From assembly GCA_913775265.1 (NCBI GenBank), contig CAJYJH010000093.1:1-64000 (forward strand): a stretch of 64,000 bases of DNA, read 5' to 3'. The position numbers and the translations under genes are program-made. Positions 62,237-64,000 of this stretch are shown here, one piece after another; position 1 is the stretch's first letter, and every line of letters starts with the position of its first letter. The notes beneath the pieces are model-generated. The model did not search any database. It was given only the letters and a program-made list of their open reading frames with translations, and was not told the origin of the DNA. The stretch is from an uncultured Mucilaginibacter sp. GTDB taxonomy: Bacteria > Bacteroidota > Bacteroidia > Sphingobacteriales > Sphingobacteriaceae.

Positions 62237-62881
62237 ATGCTTTTTGTTTTAAACAACATCAATACCGTTTGTAATCAGTTCTTAACCGAGCTCAGGGATG
62301 CCGACCAGCAGCAGGACCGAATGCGCTTTAGGCGTAACCAGGAGCGTATTGGCGAAATACTGGCTTACGAAATAAGCAAGGAGTTGAAATATAAAGCAGT
62401 AGAGGTACAAACGCCCCTGGGTACAGCCCAGGTTAATATTCCCGCAGAGCAACCCGTATTGGGTACCATTCTGCGCGCCGGTTTACCTTTGCATCAGGGT
62501 TTTTTAAACGTATTTGATCAGGCTGCATCCACTTTTATAACCGCACACCGTAAAACCAAAAAGACTGGTGAGTTTACGATTCAGATTGAGCATATATCAA
62601 CCGCCGATCTGGAAGGTAAAACATTTATTTTATGTGATACGATGCTGGCCACGGGGCAAAGCGTAGTGCAGGTTTGTAAAGAACTGATGGGGCAATATAA
62701 CATGACGGCTTTACACATAGCCGCAGTGATTGCCAGTGCCGAAGGTGTTGAGCATGTACGCGCCCATTTACCTATGGCGCATTTATGGATAGGGGCTATA
62801 GATGAGGAAATGACCACCAAATCTTACATCGTGCCGGGGTTAGGAGATGCCGGTGATCTGGCTTATGGCGAAAAGATATAG
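62237..62881 (+). CDS. upp: uracil phosphoribosyltransferase
   Basis: 214 residues. GTILRAGLPLHQGFLNVF is the flexible-loop/PPi region and ILCDTMLATGQSVVQV the PRPP-binding motif, in the form used by Upp rather than PyrR. HLWIGAIDEEMTTKSYIVPGLGDAGDLAYG is the uracil-binding tail, quoted in part: PGLGDAGDLAYG. It salvages uracil to UMP with PRPP. Confidence 0.93.
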   Translation: MLFVLNNINTVCNQFLTELRDADQQQDRMRFRRNQERIGEILAYEISKELKYKAVEVQTPLGTAQVNIPAEQPVLGTILRAGLPLHQGFLNVFDQAASTFITAHRKTKKTGEFTIQIEHISTADLEGKTFILCDTMLATGQSVVQVCKELMGQYNMTALHIAAVIASAEGVEHVRAHLPMAHLWIGAIDEEMTTKSYIVPGLGDAGDLAYGEKI

Positions 62882-62941
62882 CCTCTTGAAAGTTTTATTA
62901 TTAGCCGGTGCCTCTGCATATTTGCACATTGTTAGATCATC

Positions 62942-63637
62942 ATGAAACGTTATACCCACCTCTTTTTTGACCTGGACCATACCATTTGGGATTTTGACCG
63001 GAACGCAGAGGAAACCTTGCAGGAGCTGTTTGTTTTACATGAGCTGGAAGCTCTTGGTTTAGCATCAGCTACAGAATTTATTGCCACTTATACGCGCAAT
63101 AACCATGCTTTGTGGGCCGATTATCATTTAGGCAAAATTGATAAAGAAACGTTGCGCCAAACCCGTTTCCGCAAAACGTTTACTGATTTGGGTGTGCATC
63201 CTGATATTGTACCGGTTGCTTTTGAGGATGCTTACGTGGAGCTTTGCCCGACCAAAACCAACCTATTCCCACATGCTCACGAAACGTTGGCCTATCTGCA
63301 GCAAAAGTACAGGCTGCATTTAATTACTAACGGTTTCCAGGAAGCTACCCGGCGTAAGGTGAGTGGTACAGGTTTAGAGAAGTATTTTACCAACATTATT
63401 ATATCTGAATTAATAGGCGTCAACAAACCCGACAAAGCCATATTTGAACATGCATTGAAGCTGGCCGGTGCCGGCAAAGAGGAGAGCATGATGATTGGAG
63501 ATAGTTTAGAGGCTGATGTTTACGGTGCGCTGAATTTTGGTATGGATGCTATTTATTTTAATCCGCTTAAGGCACCTAAGCCAGATGATGTACTGGTACA
63601 AATTCATAGTTTAGATGAGCTAACCCGATTGTTATGA
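62942..63637 (+). CDS. HAD hydrolase, YjjG-family pyrimidine nucleotidase
   Basis: 231 residues. FFDLDHTIWDFDRNAEETL is HAD motif I with both Asp and the YjjG-like DHT-x-WDF pattern; LITNGFQEATRRKV is motif II (Thr), VNKPDKAIFEHAL motif III (Lys), and MIGDSLEADVYGA motif IV. YjjG enzymes remove phosphate from non-canonical pyrimidine nucleotides, which fits its position after upp (60-base gap). The final ATGA overlaps the next gene. Confidence 0.88.
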   Translation: MKRYTHLFFDLDHTIWDFDRNAEETLQELFVLHELEALGLASATEFIATYTRNNHALWADYHLGKIDKETLRQTRFRKTFTDLGVHPDIVPVAFEDAYVELCPTKTNLFPHAHETLAYLQQKYRLHLITNGFQEATRRKVSGTGLEKYFTNIIISELIGVNKPDKAIFEHALKLAGAGKEESMMIGDSLEADVYGALNFGMDAIYFNPLKAPKPDDVLVQIHSLDELTRLL

Positions 63638-64000
63638 ACATAGCTGCCGAACATAAAGAGATTAATGCCGCGCTTGATGATTACCGGCAGCAGTTGAACG
63701 ATATACCCGATGATCAGTTTACCGAAACGCCTCCCAACGGCGGCTGGAGTTATGCGGAAGTGTATTCACATATTATGCAGGCCAGTCTGGGATCATCCAT
63801 TGCTGCCGAAAAATGCTGCCGTAAAACGGGCGTAACAACCGGCAAAGGTTTAAACTGGCACGGGCGGTTGCTCTTTTTTCTGGATCGTTTTCCGCCGGGC
63901 AAGCGTGAAGCGCCGCCTGCCGTAGCTAGTCTCACCAAAAAAATATCAAAAGAAGAAGCCCGCAATTTAATCGTAAAGGTGCGTAAGCGTATGGACGAAG
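63634..64000 (+). CDS. DinB-fold protein, 3' end outside window
   Basis: It starts at ATG 63634 in an ATGA overlap with the nucleotidase stop and is open to the window end (122 residues seen). MNIAAEHKEINAALDDYR, then PPNGGWSYAEVYSHIMQAS with a metal-type His, is the start of the DinB/YfiT four-helix fold. Later Pro-rich FPPGKREAPPA and a Lys/Glu-rich helix follow. DinB-fold proteins are metal-dependent thiol or sugar-thiol transferases in some cases; no function can be named here. The usual second and third His would lie beyond the window. Confidence 0.6.
   Translation, partial: MNIAAEHKEINAALDDYRQQLNDIPDDQFTETPPNGGWSYAEVYSHIMQASLGSSIAAEKCCRKTGVTTGKGLNWHGRLLFFLDRFPPGKREAPPAVASLTKKISKEEARNLIVKVRKRMDE

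Noticed and set aside
1..64000. CRISPR arrays, insertion sequences, prophage, tRNA and rRNA genes
   Set aside because: No repeated spacer units, transposase, integrase or phage domains, and no tRNA T-loop or rRNA patterns were noticed in reading both strands.

Overview
The window is a contiguous, gene-dense stretch of chromosome from a member of the Bacteroidota, most likely Sphingobacteriaceae (a Mucilaginibacter or Pedobacter relative; this placement is inference). Signs of the phylum are a type IX secretion/gliding pair (gldJ, porV), an exbB-exbD-exbD-tonB operon followed by a PstS-like lipoprotein and a TPR protein, a 14-subunit complex I operon with a short NuoG, a DUF4834 protein, LytS/LytTR regulators, promoter -7 elements of the form TAnnTTTG and few recognisable Shine-Dalgarno sequences. 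I see no rRNA, tRNA, transposase, phage gene, CRISPR array or origin.

Layout. 1-8.2 kb: a hydrolase cut by the window edge, a small lipoprotein, an esterase, an SGNH hydrolase, a DUF1801 protein, a 1050-residue UvrD-type helicase fused to a PD-(D/E)XK nuclease with a cysteine quartet, and an exported M28 peptidase. 8.3-12.1 kb: an ABC-2 exporter with a 70-residue membrane peptide, divergent from a LytS/LytTR two-component pair. 12.1-16.3 kb: plsC-like acyltransferase, NUDIX hydrolase, metK with a SAM-II-type riboswitch leader, then divergent diacylglycerol-kinase-like and SUI1/YciH-like genes. 16.8-22.7 kb: the Ton energy-transduction operon. 22.7-36.2 kb: nuoA-N, with a gamma-glutamylcyclotransferase-like gene between nuoF and nuoG.

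36.3-40.3 kb: a DedA membrane protein, inorganic pyrophosphatase, a CNNM/CBS transporter-like protein, RsmE and a DUF4159 protein. 40.3-46.2 kb: gldJ and porV back to back, ispF, a 53-residue Cys-rich membrane protein and typA. 46.3-52.8 kb: a surface-glycan block (flippase, three methyltransferases, three glycosyltransferases) in a convergent arrangement. 52.9-64 kb: a tricorn-like S41 protease, then a leftward block uvrB, Uma2-like nuclease, DUF4834, small membrane protein and YfhO, then rightward upp, a YjjG-like nucleotidase and a DinB-fold gene cut by the window end.

How it fits together: complex I makes proton-motive force, which ExbB/ExbD/TonB delivers to outer-membrane receptors; the glycan block and the T9SS genes build and decorate the cell surface. 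The gene content is ordinary core genome. The points worth a second look are regulatory: the SAM-II leader at metK, hairpins at internal junctions of the ton and nuo operons, -7 motifs that abut start codons (possible leaderless mRNAs), and palindromes over promoters of small membrane proteins. I found no convincing undescribed multi-gene system.
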